From positions 32,010-96,009 of the forward strand of contig CAZWJC010000002.1 in the NCBI GenBank assembly GCA_964634255.1: 64,000 nucleotides of DNA. Reading direction: 5' to 3'. The notes below the pieces were generated by a model that made no database searches, was not told the DNA's origin, and was given only the letters and a program-made list of their open reading frames with translations. This DNA is from MWDV01 sp964634255. GTDB taxonomy: Bacteria; Verrucomicrobiota; Verrucomicrobiia; Limisphaerales; MWDV01. Position numbers and translations under genes: made by a program. Shown one piece after another: positions 45,683 through 53,690 of this stretch. Position 1 is the stretch's first letter, and each line of letters opens with the position of its first letter.

Positions 45683-45707
45683 GGCGCCGGTGGGTGACAC
45701 CGGCGCC
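45683..45707 (-). terminator. Rho-independent terminator of the chemoreceptor operon
   Basis: GGCGCCGGTG-GGTGA-CACCGGCGCC is a perfect 10-bp stem; on the minus strand it is followed by TTTTCTTTTGTTT. It lies 20 bases after the stop of the chemoreceptor gene. Confidence 0.9.
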
Positions 45708-45726
45708 AAGCGGAAAACGCGGAATC

Positions 45727-47382
45727 CTAGAACTCCTTGAAGCTGGCTTCCAACGGAATCTCAGAGCGCCGACTGGCGGCGGCCAACCTTGCCGGCGACT
45801 GAAGCGCCAAGGCTTCCAGAGAAGGACGCAGTGGACCTTCGGGATGGTGTGCGTTCCCGCTAGAGGGGGATGCAACTTGCGTTCGGCCGGTTTTGCGCTC
45901 GGCAGCCGGGGAGCGGAGGGCGCAAGCCTGCGAAGTCAGTGGCCGGCCCAGGCGTTTTTTGTCGTCCACTAAACGCAGCAGCTCGTTTACGGCATCTTTC
46001 ATGGCGTGAGCTTGGGCGTTGAGCTCTTCGGCGGCAGAAGCGCTCTCTTCGGCACTCGCGGCGTTGGCCTGTGTGACCTTGTCCATCTGGCCGACAGCAG
46101 TGTTGACTTGTGTGATGCCTTGGGCCTGTTCCTGCGACGCCGAGGCGATCTCCGCGACCAAGCGGGCTACCTTCTCCGCGTTGGCAATTGTCCGCTGGAG
46201 AGAATCGCTTACCCGGCTGGTTACTTGAACGCCGTGGCCGGCCTTATTCACCGATTCTTCGATCTTGGCTGCGGTGTCCTTGGCGGCTTGGGCGCATCGT
46301 TGTGCCAAACTGCGCACCTCGTCGGCCACAACGGCGAAGCCGGCGCCTGCCTCCCCTGCGCGGGCAGCCTCAACGGCGGCGTTGAGGGCGAGGATGTTGG
46401 TTTGGAAGGCAATTTCATCAATGGTCTTAATGATCTTTGCCGTTTCATCGGAAGACGCCTTGATTTGGGTGATGGCCTGGGACATCTCGTCTGCCGCGCG
46501 TGCCATGACCTCCACAGTTTCCTTGGCTTCTCCCATTAGAGCGTGGCATTGCCCGGCGTTCTCAGCGTTGCGCTGGGTCATGGACGACATCTCTTCAAGC
46601 GACGAACTGGTTTCCTCGATCGACGCAGCTTGTTCGCTCGCGCCTTCGGCCAGCGATTGACTGGTGGTCGAGACCTGCCCCGAGGCTGCGGCCACTTGCT
46701 CGGAGCCCGCTTCCAGCGTTTCGCTCACTGCGCCAAGAACTTTGTTGACCCCTCGCGTGATGACCAGGGCCACAAGAATCCCCACTACGGTGGCAAACAG
46801 CGAGGCCAGCACCACGATCCAGGAGGTGAGTCTTGTGTTCGACTCAATCTGATTGCTGACAAGCTCGCCAGCGCGATTGTTGAACGTGAGCAAAGCATCG
46901 CCCGCTTTGGTGTACTCCGTGTAGGCTGGTAGCATACTGCTGCCAAGCAAGGTCATGGCTTCGTCATTCTTGCCTGCTTGAACCAGCGCGAGATACTTCT
47001 CTCGAACGGCATAGTAGGAAGTGCGCTTCTCAGTCAGCTTGGCGAAGTTCTGTCGGTCTTCCTCGTCGGTGATGCTGGTTTCGTAGTTTTTGAGCGTCTC
47101 GGAGTTTTGAGCGGTCAACTCATTCAGCAATTTAATGTGTTGATCCCGCTCTTGAGGCGTTTGGGCAATGCCAGCGAGCGTGGTATGAATGAATCCCTCC
47201 GCCAACACAGAATTGGCGGTTCCTCCGTATATCAGGCCCGGGATGATGTCGCTCTTGATCAGATGGGCGTTTTTCCGAATGCCAGTGAGGCTGACAAAGG
47301 CGACACTGCCGACGACGACGGTCATGAGAATCAACAAGGCGTTGCTGGCGGCGATACGCTTTCCAATGGTCCAGTTTTTCAT
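45727..47382 (-). CDS. Methyl-accepting chemotaxis protein
   Basis: The 551-residue protein has TM1 at about 12-33, a periplasmic four-helix-bundle sensor domain to about 190, TM2 (WIVVLASLFATVVGILVALVIT) and a long coiled coil. The hairpin tip is FQTNILALNAAVEAARAGEAGAGFAVVADEVRSLAQRCA. There is no clear HAMP core, and no C-terminal CheR pentapeptide. The Ala/Gly/Gln-rich stretches around the tip (GSEQVAAASGQVSTTSQSLAEGASEQAAS) are typical of methylation helices. It lies 59 bases after the broken cheW gene and ends in a terminator, so it closes this operon. With cheW broken its link to CheA may be lost unless another CheW serves. Confidence 0.9.
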   Translation of the reverse strand: MKNWTIGKRIAASNALLILMTVVVGSVAFVSLTGIRKNAHLIKSDIIPGLIYGGTANSVLAEGFIHTTLAGIAQTPQERDQHIKLLNELTAQNSETLKNYETSITDEEDRQNFAKLTEKRTSYYAVREKYLALVQAGKNDEAMTLLGSSMLPAYTEYTKAGDALLTFNNRAGELVSNQIESNTRLTSWIVVLASLFATVVGILVALVITRGVNKVLGAVSETLEAGSEQVAAASGQVSTTSQSLAEGASEQAASIEETSSSLEEMSSMTQRNAENAGQCHALMGEAKETVEVMARAADEMSQAITQIKASSDETAKIIKTIDEIAFQTNILALNAAVEAARAGEAGAGFAVVADEVRSLAQRCAQAAKDTAAKIEESVNKAGHGVQVTSRVSDSLQRTIANAEKVARLVAEIASASQEQAQGITQVNTAVGQMDKVTQANAASAEESASAAEELNAQAHAMKDAVNELLRLVDDKKRLGRPLTSQACALRSPAAERKTGRTQVASPSSGNAHHPEGPLRPSLEALALQSPARLAAASRRSEIPLEASFKEF

Positions 47383-47441
47383 GTGAGTTGGTCTGTGAGT
47401 TTTGAGTTGATGTGATTTGAATTAGGATTTCGCTGGGGGGT

Positions 47442-47708
47442 TCACGCCGGGGAGAGCGATGCAGCTTCAACGGTCAACCTTGCGGGCTCGATTGGCTCGC
47501 TCAGGATCACGCGGTCAATGTCCAGGAGGGCCTTGACGTCGCCTTTGATCTTGGCCATGCCGAGCAGACAATCGGTGGAGACTTGAGCGCCAAAACTTGG
47601 GGTCTCCTCAACATCCGCTGCGCTGATCTGGGTGACTTCTTCGACTCCATCCACAATGAGCCCCATCACGGTCGTCGCGCTGGACGGGTTCTTGACCTGC
47701 ACCACCAC
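47442..47708 (-). pseudogene. cheW: cheW, 3' part (interrupted by IS1380)
   Basis: About 85 codons give the second half of a CheW: VVVQVKNPSSATTVMGLIVDGVEEVTQISAADVEETPSFG. The junction with the 5' part at 49391-49669 restores VVVQV exactly, so the gene was whole before insertion. See the IS1380 entry. Confidence 0.85.
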
Positions 47709-49390
47709 CCCTAGACGTTAGCCATTAACGGAGAACGCGAGGAAGGTGCGTTGGTGACGCACTCAACGGGGTGGAGCGAGGAAGTCTCCGGGTCGCCGAG
47801 CCTGCGGAGGCGCTTCCTGCCGGCCCTCCGGCAGGAGGCGAGGCCGTTTCGCCCGCGGGTGCGCGCGTCGCGCCGACACCGCTTCCCTCACCGTCGCGGT
47901 TGCTCGCGCGGTTCGCTCGCTCCGGCTGCGGCGTGGGGCGCTCAGCCCGATGCGGCCACCACGGAGGCGCCGTCACCCGTCCACCACCGCGCCTCCCACG
48001 CCTGCCACCAGCCCAGCCAGCTCACGGCCACTTCCACCCGCGCCACCAGCCGCCGCGCATGCCGCACCAGCACCGCCGGCAAGCGCACCAGTTGCCGCAG
48101 CAGTGTGGGCACGGTCCAGCTCTGGCAGGCGTCCGGCAGGCAAAGCAGTTGCACGGCTTTCATCAGGTTGTAGGCCAGCGCCCCCAACGCGTAAAACATC
48201 CGATTGGCGGTGAGGCTCTCACATGGCGGATGATGCAGGTCCAGACCGCGCAACACCTCTTTGAACATCTGTTCCTTGCCGCCTTTCAACCGATGCCGCG
48301 CCAACACCGCGCCCGCATCGCTCCGCCGGCCCTCGTGCGCCACGAACCCATACCGCCAGAACAGATCGTCGGCCTTCTTCCACCGCGCCACCGCCAGCGT
48401 AAAGGGGAAGTCGCTCGCCGCCGTCGTGTGCCGAATCCCGGCGTGGTGCTCGGTGACTTCGCTGCCATCGCGCCACCGCGTTTGCTCCGCTGGACTCCAC
48501 GCGCTCGCCGGCAGGGCGGCGGCGGTGCGCTCCGGTACCGTGGTCCACTTGTTGTAGCTCACGCTCCAGTGGGTGAACCCCGCCGCGTCGATGTCCCGTA
48601 ACTGCGCCGCGCTGCTGGACCCGCTGTCGGCCAGGAAATCGCTGGGCCGGTCTTTCCAAAACCGCCGGTAGGTTTTCAGCCAGGGCGACAACGCCGCGCT
48701 CACGTCCCCGGGCGAACCCAGTTCGCCGGCCAACAGGAACGGGCCGAACCAGAGGGTCTGCCAGGACAGGGCCAAGTCGCGGTTATAGTTGATCTTCGCC
48801 CCCTCGAAGGTCGGGCCGAACACTTCGATCTGCGTGTCGTCGAAGAACACCTCAGCCCGGCCCGCGTAGGTCCAGCGGGCCGCGTCGGCCCGCGCGATCG
48901 CCCACTCAATGAACTCGGCGATGAGTCCCCAGACCGCGGCGAGGGAGGCGTCGCTTTGCGCGCGCAGCCATTGGCCCAGTTGGCTCTGGTCGGCGAACTT
49001 GTGCACCCGGGCCAGTTGGCGAACCAAGGGCTCGTCGTTGAGTCGCTCGGCGTCGGCCAGACTCGCGCCGCCCGAGCAGAAGCAGTAGAGGATTTGCGCG
49101 ACGATCAGTTCGGGACTGTAGCCGTGAGATGTGCGGGTGCGCGGATCCAGGCCCGGCAGGCGGCGGACCTTGTTCCAGAGATCAAACTGTTGGGCCAGGG
49201 CTTCGAGGGCGGGCAGCCCGCCCAGCGTCGACTGCTTCTGGGCGGGCACAAACTGGAAGCGCAGCTTCGGTGATCGTTTGCGATAGACTGGCATGGTTAA
49301 GGAACCATCCCGCCGCCGTTTCGTTCAATAATCCCTCCCAAAACCTTCACCCCCCGGTGCATCCCTCAAAGCAATGGCTAACGTCTGAAG
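47709..49390. mobile_element. IS1380-family insertion sequence in cheW
   Basis: The element is about 1682 bp and carries one transposase gene. Its ends share AGACGTTAGCCATT as inverted repeat (left near 47713, right near 49375-49388). The target is CACCAC-rich: CACCAC occurs on both sides (47703-47708 and 49391-49396), so the duplication is about 4-6 bp but blurred by the CAC repeat. Excision would restore an intact cheW frame. Confidence 0.88.
47942..49294 (-). CDS. IS1380-family transposase
   Basis: The 450-residue protein has the IS1380 layout: N-terminal PKLRFQFVPAQKQSTLGGLPALEALAQQFDL, a DDE-type RNase-H core (VFFDDTQIEVFG, DIDAAGFTHWSVSYNKWT) and FFAHEGRRSDAGAVL-like later part. No frameshift is visible, so the element could still be active. 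It lies in the same direction as the cheW gene it splits. About 230 bases follow its stop before the left end of the element. Confidence 0.88.
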   Translation of the reverse strand: MPVYRKRSPKLRFQFVPAQKQSTLGGLPALEALAQQFDLWNKVRRLPGLDPRTRTSHGYSPELIVAQILYCFCSGGASLADAERLNDEPLVRQLARVHKFADQSQLGQWLRAQSDASLAAVWGLIAEFIEWAIARADAARWTYAGRAEVFFDDTQIEVFGPTFEGAKINYNRDLALSWQTLWFGPFLLAGELGSPGDVSAALSPWLKTYRRFWKDRPSDFLADSGSSSAAQLRDIDAAGFTHWSVSYNKWTTVPERTAAALPASAWSPAEQTRWRDGSEVTEHHAGIRHTTAASDFPFTLAVARWKKADDLFWRYGFVAHEGRRSDAGAVLARHRLKGGKEQMFKEVLRGLDLHHPPCESLTANRMFYALGALAYNLMKAVQLLCLPDACQSWTVPTLLRQLVRLPAVLVRHARRLVARVEVAVSWLGWWQAWEARWWTGDGASVVAASG

Positions 49391-49669
49391 CACCACGATA
49401 CAGTTGTGTTTGCTCTTGACGGCAGGGCCGGTGAAGCCAAACCGCCGTCGCAGGTCCATCACCGGAATAATCTTTCCGCGCAAGTTTATGACACCGCGGA
49501 TCCAATCAGGCATTTGTGGCACACTCGTAATGTTCGTCAACCGGATGATTTCGCGGACTTTCAAGACTGGGATGGCGTACGCCTCGTTCCCTAGAATGAA
49601 TGTCAGGAACTTGCCTTCCAAGTCCTGCCCTCGGCCTGTGGTGGTAACGGGACCAATCGTCGTGTTCAT
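49391..49669 (-). pseudogene. cheW: cheW, 5' part (interrupted by IS1380)
   Basis: The fragment starts MNTTIGPVTTTGRGQDLEGKF and carries the CheW N-terminal SH3-like lobe (FILGNEAYAIPVLKVREIIR, PDWIRGVINLRGKIIPVMDLRRRFGF). It ends in NCIVV, where the insertion lies. CheW couples chemoreceptors to CheA. A 33-bp motif lies about 195 bases upstream. Confidence 0.85.
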
Positions 49670-49863
49670 TGGATGCTTCGGTTCGTTTGCCTGGTACTGA
49701 ATTAGTTCTTTCTGCGATTGAACTGGCTGCTGATCAACCAATCGTCGGGTGCCGTATGACGGTGCTGCTGACTGTTCTGTGTTCAACACCCTTGGTGACC
49801 AAAGGAGACTGAATCGCATGTCTGCCCAGCTAATCGGTTGGAAAGAACAGCTCTGAAGAGGGA

Positions 49864-49896
49864 GGAATCCGACACGCAAGAGCGGGTATTCCCTAC
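49864..49896 (-). promoter_or_regulatory. Motif A upstream of cheW
   Basis: The minus-strand sequence runs from GTAGGGAATACCC to GGATTCC and recurs nearly unchanged at 53006-53037. GGAAT and ATTCC form an inverted repeat across the motif. It is a probable regulator site. Confidence 0.55.
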
Positions 49897-49992
49897 CCGA
49901 TTGAAGATGGTTATGAGCCGCAGTTCAAGAGAGCAAACCACAAGGCTCATCGGTTCCGACTTCCGACAACTTGCGACGAACAGAGTTGCCGA

Positions 49993-50751
49993 TCACAGGG
50001 GAGCAAGCCCGTTTCGGATGGCATAGCGGATCAGCTCCGCGGCGCTTTGACATCCGAGCTTGACCATGAGCCTGGACCGACATTTCTCCACAGCCTTGAT
50101 GCCTATGTTGAGATGGTTGGCGATTACTTTGTTGGGCAGTCCTTCAGCAACAAACCGAACGATCTGCCTTTCACGGTCGGTAAGGGCAAACATCGCAGAA
50201 GGGGCATCACCACGGATCGCCGTGCTGGCTTGACCAATGACCGGCGAACCGAGGTCGAGTGAAAAATACAAGCGGCCCTCAAGCAACATCCAGACAGCAC
50301 GAAGCAATTCCTCGGCTCCCGCATCTTTTGCCAGATAACCACACACTCCCGCACGCAGAGCCTGATCAACCAGCACCCGGTTGGTATCCGATGAGAAGCC
50401 AAGTATTCTGACACCGGCATCTTCATCGAGAATGCTCCGTGCCACGGCAACTCCTGATGCGTCGGGAAGGTGCATGTCCAACACGATGATATCAGGGCTC
50501 GTTTCGCGTACTAATCGTAGCGCGGCAAGACCGTCGGCGGCTTCACCCACGACCGAAAAGCTCGGTTCCTGCTCCAAGACGAGACGTACTCCCTTCCGCA
50601 ACAATGGCTGATTATCCACTATTAGTATGCGCACGGGTGTCATGGCTGGAGAACGATTCGTGACCAGGCTGACAGGTGGAGTCATGGTCAGACACTCTGC
50701 GGCGAGGGGCTGACAGTGGAACTGCGCCTGACTTGGCTGACGGATGTTCAT
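49993..50751 (-). CDS. NarL/FixJ-type LuxR response regulator
   Basis: The 252-residue protein has a receiver domain (ILIVDNQPLLRKGV, phosphoacceptor Asp92 in IIVLDMHLPDASG) and a LuxR-type helix-turn-helix (LTDRERQIVRFVAEGLPNKVIANHLNIGIKAVEKCRSRLM). The start at 50751 overlaps the kinase stop by ATGA, which argues for translational coupling; two internal Met codons are alternatives (50685, 50643). It lies about 320 bases ahead of cheW. Confidence 0.85.
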   Translation of the reverse strand: MNIRQPSQAQFHCQPLAAECLTMTPPVSLVTNRSPAMTPVRILIVDNQPLLRKGVRLVLEQEPSFSVVGEAADGLAALRLVRETSPDIIVLDMHLPDASGVAVARSILDEDAGVRILGFSSDTNRVLVDQALRAGVCGYLAKDAGAEELLRAVWMLLEGRLYFSLDLGSPVIGQASTAIRGDAPSAMFALTDRERQIVRFVAEGLPNKVIANHLNIGIKAVEKCRSRLMVKLGCQSAAELIRYAIRNGLAPL

Positions 50752-52766
50752 AACTGGCTGGGTTCACGTTGGAGTCCGGAGTCAGAGGGGCTGGCGGTGA
50801 TCCTATCCAGGCATTCTCGCACCATTTTTGCCAATGCCGCTTCGCTGTAAGGCTTGTGCAGGTACGCAATTCCTTTCTCCCCGAACGTTTCGGGCATTGT
50901 GACTTGTTCGTCGTGCCCGCTGGAAATCACGCCTTTCAGTGAATGCTTTCCCTTCGTCAATTGTTCCACCAGTTCAAGTCCCGTCATTCCACCTGGCATC
51001 ACCATGTCAGTGACCACTAGATGAATTTGCGATTGGTGTTTGTAGAACAACAAGAGAGCGTCCACTCCGCTCGCCGCCTCGAAGACTACGTATCCGAGTT
51101 TTCGAAGGCATAAGGCCGAAGCTTGGCGGACGGACGCATCATCCTCAACCAACAAGATCGTCTCGGTCCCTCCGCGAATGGTCGCCGGAGTCTCCGATGC
51201 GGCATCCGGCTCATGAGGGCCTGTCCACAATGGAACATACACCCGAAATGTGCTGCCAACGCCCACAGCGCTTTCTACTTCCATCCAGCCGTGATGCTGT
51301 TTGAGTATGCTACAGACGGTTGGCAACCCCAACCCCGACCCTTTGCCGGCTTCCTTCGTGCTAAAGAACGGCTCGAACACTTTCATGATCGTCGCATCGT
51401 CCATTCCACATCCCGTGTCCGTGATCGAGAGACAAACGAAAGTGCCAGTATGCCCCTTCGGGTGAAGGTGAAGAGACGACTCGATGATATTGATCTGCTG
51501 GAGACCGATGGTCAGCCTTCCCCCGGTGGGCATCGCATCACGGGCGTTGATGCACAAGTTGGTCACTACTTGTTCCATCATCCCTTCGTCGGCCTTAACC
51601 CACGCACTGCGGCTATCGTCCCGGAACTCCAGATCAATGTTCTCCCCGAGGAGGCGGCGCAGCATCTGCACGAGGTTGTCGATCAGTGGCCGAAATTCAA
51701 AGGGCTTCACGTCCAGCTTCTGACGACGGCTGAATACCAATAATTGCCGGGTTAAACGCGCGGCGCGAAGCGTCTCACTTTCCAGCTCCTTCAACTTGCC
51801 ATGGAAATCCCGAGGCATGTTGGGATGGTCACGCAAGAGCGCTAGATTCATCAGAATCACGGTGAGCAAATTGTTAAAATCATGGGCGAGGCCAGCGGCC
51901 AACAAACCCACCGCGGCAGTTTTCTGTGCCTTCCGAAAGTCATCGTCCAAACGTTGCTGCTCGCTGATGTCACGAATCACTTCCATTGCCCCGAACTGCC
52001 TGCCTTCCCGATCGTGAAGCGGCATGGCAACAGTCCAGAGATATGCTCCCCACCCCTGATTCAGGAACGGGGCGAACGATGTGGCGTGAAGGTGGTTGCC
52101 AATCCGACTGGCATGCTCCCAAGTCATCGCAAGCTCGTCGAGTGGGGTCTCCAAACAATCAACGAGCATAGGCTGAGGTTTGCCGAAGAACGGGATTGCA
52201 TAGTCACCCTCGCCTTTTCCGAGCATCTCACGCCGGCTGACGCCTGTAAGCTCCTCACAGGAGCGATTCCATACAATCACGCGGTTCGTTTCGTCCAAGA
52301 TAAAGATGGCGTCAGGCAGTGATTCGAGTGTGTCTATCAATCGCTGATGGGCCGTCTTCAACGCCTGCTCCGCCCGCCGCTGTTTCCGACGCGTTTCTGC
52401 TTCGCGCAGTACACGAATCATGGCTAACCTCAATCGTGTCGCCTGATTTCTTTCTACATAGTCGTGGGCGCCGGCCATCATGGCCATCGAGGCCATTTCC
52501 TCATTCGTGCTGTAGGAAACGACTATGAATGGAATGTCACGCCTTTGCCTCTTGAGCAGCTTCAGCGTAAAGAAGTAGTTCAGTTGCGGCAAGACTGGCT
52601 TGGACAGGACCAAGTTCCAATCTTGGCTGTTCAGCAGGGCACTCACGGCCCCGGCGTTATCCGCCCGACGGTGCGTTACGGCAAACCCTCCGCTCGCCAA
52701 CTCCTGGACAAGCTGGGCGGTTGAGGTCGGGCAATCATCGATAATAAGGACGTTAATGGAAGGCAT
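50748..52766 (-). CDS. Hybrid histidine kinase with degenerate N-terminal receiver
   Basis: The 672-residue protein starts MPSINVLIIDDCPTS. Order: receiver-like domain (1-120) whose phosphoacceptor Asp is replaced by Lys56 (NLVLSKPVLPQ); PAS domain (about 150-270); HisKA with AGLAHDFNNLLTVILMNLALL; HATPase (NARDAMPTGG, DTGCGMDDATIMKVFEPFFSTKEAGKGSGLGLPTV); and a C-terminal receiver with an intact Asp in LVVTDMVMPGG. No membrane segment, so it is cytoplasmic. It is co-transcribed with the LuxR regulator (4-bp overlap). Confidence 0.88.
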   Translation of the reverse strand: MPSINVLIIDDCPTSTAQLVQELASGGFAVTHRRADNAGAVSALLNSQDWNLVLSKPVLPQLNYFFTLKLLKRQRRDIPFIVVSYSTNEEMASMAMMAGAHDYVERNQATRLRLAMIRVLREAETRRKQRRAEQALKTAHQRLIDTLESLPDAIFILDETNRVIVWNRSCEELTGVSRREMLGKGEGDYAIPFFGKPQPMLVDCLETPLDELAMTWEHASRIGNHLHATSFAPFLNQGWGAYLWTVAMPLHDREGRQFGAMEVIRDISEQQRLDDDFRKAQKTAAVGLLAAGLAHDFNNLLTVILMNLALLRDHPNMPRDFHGKLKELESETLRAARLTRQLLVFSRRQKLDVKPFEFRPLIDNLVQMLRRLLGENIDLEFRDDSRSAWVKADEGMMEQVVTNLCINARDAMPTGGRLTIGLQQINIIESSLHLHPKGHTGTFVCLSITDTGCGMDDATIMKVFEPFFSTKEAGKGSGLGLPTVCSILKQHHGWMEVESAVGVGSTFRVYVPLWTGPHEPDAASETPATIRGGTETILLVEDDASVRQASALCLRKLGYVVFEAASGVDALLLFYKHQSQIHLVVTDMVMPGGMTGLELVEQLTKGKHSLKGVISSGHDEQVTMPETFGEKGIAYLHKPYSEAALAKMVRECLDRITASPSDSGLQREPSQL

Positions 52767-53005
52767 GGTTAATGACCTGCAATGGTTCTGGTAGGTACTT
52801 TGCCCAAGGTGCGGCGTCAGCAAGCGCTGGCGGATGTGGTGATGCCACATCGCGCCTCGCGCTTGGAGCAAGTTGACTGACCTTTGTCATGTTCGTGACA
52901 GATATGTATCTTTCGAAGTTCTGTATGCAGGCAGCTTCTGTTTCGATCCCGCCCTCTGATTTCGCGGGCGGAGATTAGGAGGTAGGCACTTGGTTACAAA
53001 GAGGG

Positions 53006-53037
53006 GGAATCCGACATGAGAGGTGGGTATTCCCTAC
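53006..53037 (-). promoter_or_regulatory. Motif B upstream of the hybrid kinase gene
   Basis: Same motif as at 49864-49896: minus strand GTAGGGAATACCC, eleven or twelve variable bases and GTCGGATTCC. It stands about 240 bases before the kinase start. Both copies are followed by CCCTCTT. Confidence 0.55.
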
Positions 53038-53317
53038 AGAATCGACGGGAGGTAATGACTTTGCGGTTGTCCCCGCGCTTGTGCCACGGCATGCGGTGAT
53101 ATAACACCGTGCCTCGCGTTTGGAACGTGTTGAGCTATTCGTTTCATGGTCGTGCATTCCTATCCCACGGGGTGGTCTATGCAGGCATCTGTTGACGCAG
53201 TCCTGCACTCCGATACCACGAGGGAAGCCTTGGCACCGAAGAATGTGGAGGAACCTTCAGGGGGAACCACAATCCTGCAAACCGCGTTCGCAGACGGTTC
53301 AACCACACAGGCCTTTC

Positions 53318-53336
53318 CTTAGCTGGCCTCGTGCCA
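53318..53336 (-). promoter_or_regulatory. Sigma-54-type site between pntB and the kinase gene
   Basis: The minus-strand TGGCACGAGGCCAGCTAAG fits TGGCACG and the GG-N10-GC rule. Upstream block at 53411-53448 matches that of the hpf site closely (CTGGAAAGGGCCATGCCA and GGTGGT). The nearest downstream gene is the kinase, about 540 bases away, so a short unlisted transcript is possible. Confidence 0.6.
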
Positions 53337-53493
53337 CTCGCGGGAGGGTGCGTCAAACAGCAGCAAACCGGCCTTTCTCGGCATTCTGACCGCCACAAGC
53401 GGCATCCCTCTGGAAAGGGCCATGCCATTGGTGGTCTGTGCCGTGCCAGTCTCTCTCGGACTTCTTCATGGATCTCCCTTCGCGCTGGCAGGG

Positions 53494-53553
53494 ATGCGTT
53501 CCATCCGCGTCCTCATCGGATCGCAAGAAGTTTGGGACGTGGGTGGAACGCGT
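53494..53553 (+). repeat. 19-bp stem-loop downstream of pntB
   Basis: ATGCGTTCCATCCGCGTCC (53494-53512) pairs with GGACGTGGGTGGAACGCGT (53535-53553) over 19 positions. All three DNA mismatches become G-U pairs in plus-strand RNA. The loop is 22 bases. It lies about 140 bases past the pntB stop, in an antisense sense to it. Confidence 0.65.
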
Positions 53554-53690
53554 CCTGACCGGGTTCCAGGGCGCAAAGCGTCAACTTTCGATGGGGAGGA
53601 ATCTCTCTTCAATTTGCGGCGGGGGCGATTCCCGTCGGCATGCTCGCCGTGAGGCCGACTCCGCGACACCTCTGCGCCGTTCGCCACGCC

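Larger units (their letters stand above)
45325..45726. other. Region between manC-like gene and the chemoreceptor
   Basis: Holds the manC-side sigma-54-type site (45428-45446), its upstream block (45541-45562) and the terminator of the chemoreceptor operon (45683-45707). No gene seen. Confidence 0.6.
52767..53690. other. Long control region ahead of the kinase operon
   Basis: These 924 bases carry motif B (53006-53037), two diverged copies of a GTGAT-N3-ACA-Y-CG-Y-GCCTCGCG segment (52840-52880 and 53095-53135), a sigma-54-type site (53318-53336) and a 19-bp stem-loop (53494-53553). I see no gene. Short open frames overlap these elements but have no coding look. Confidence 0.5.
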
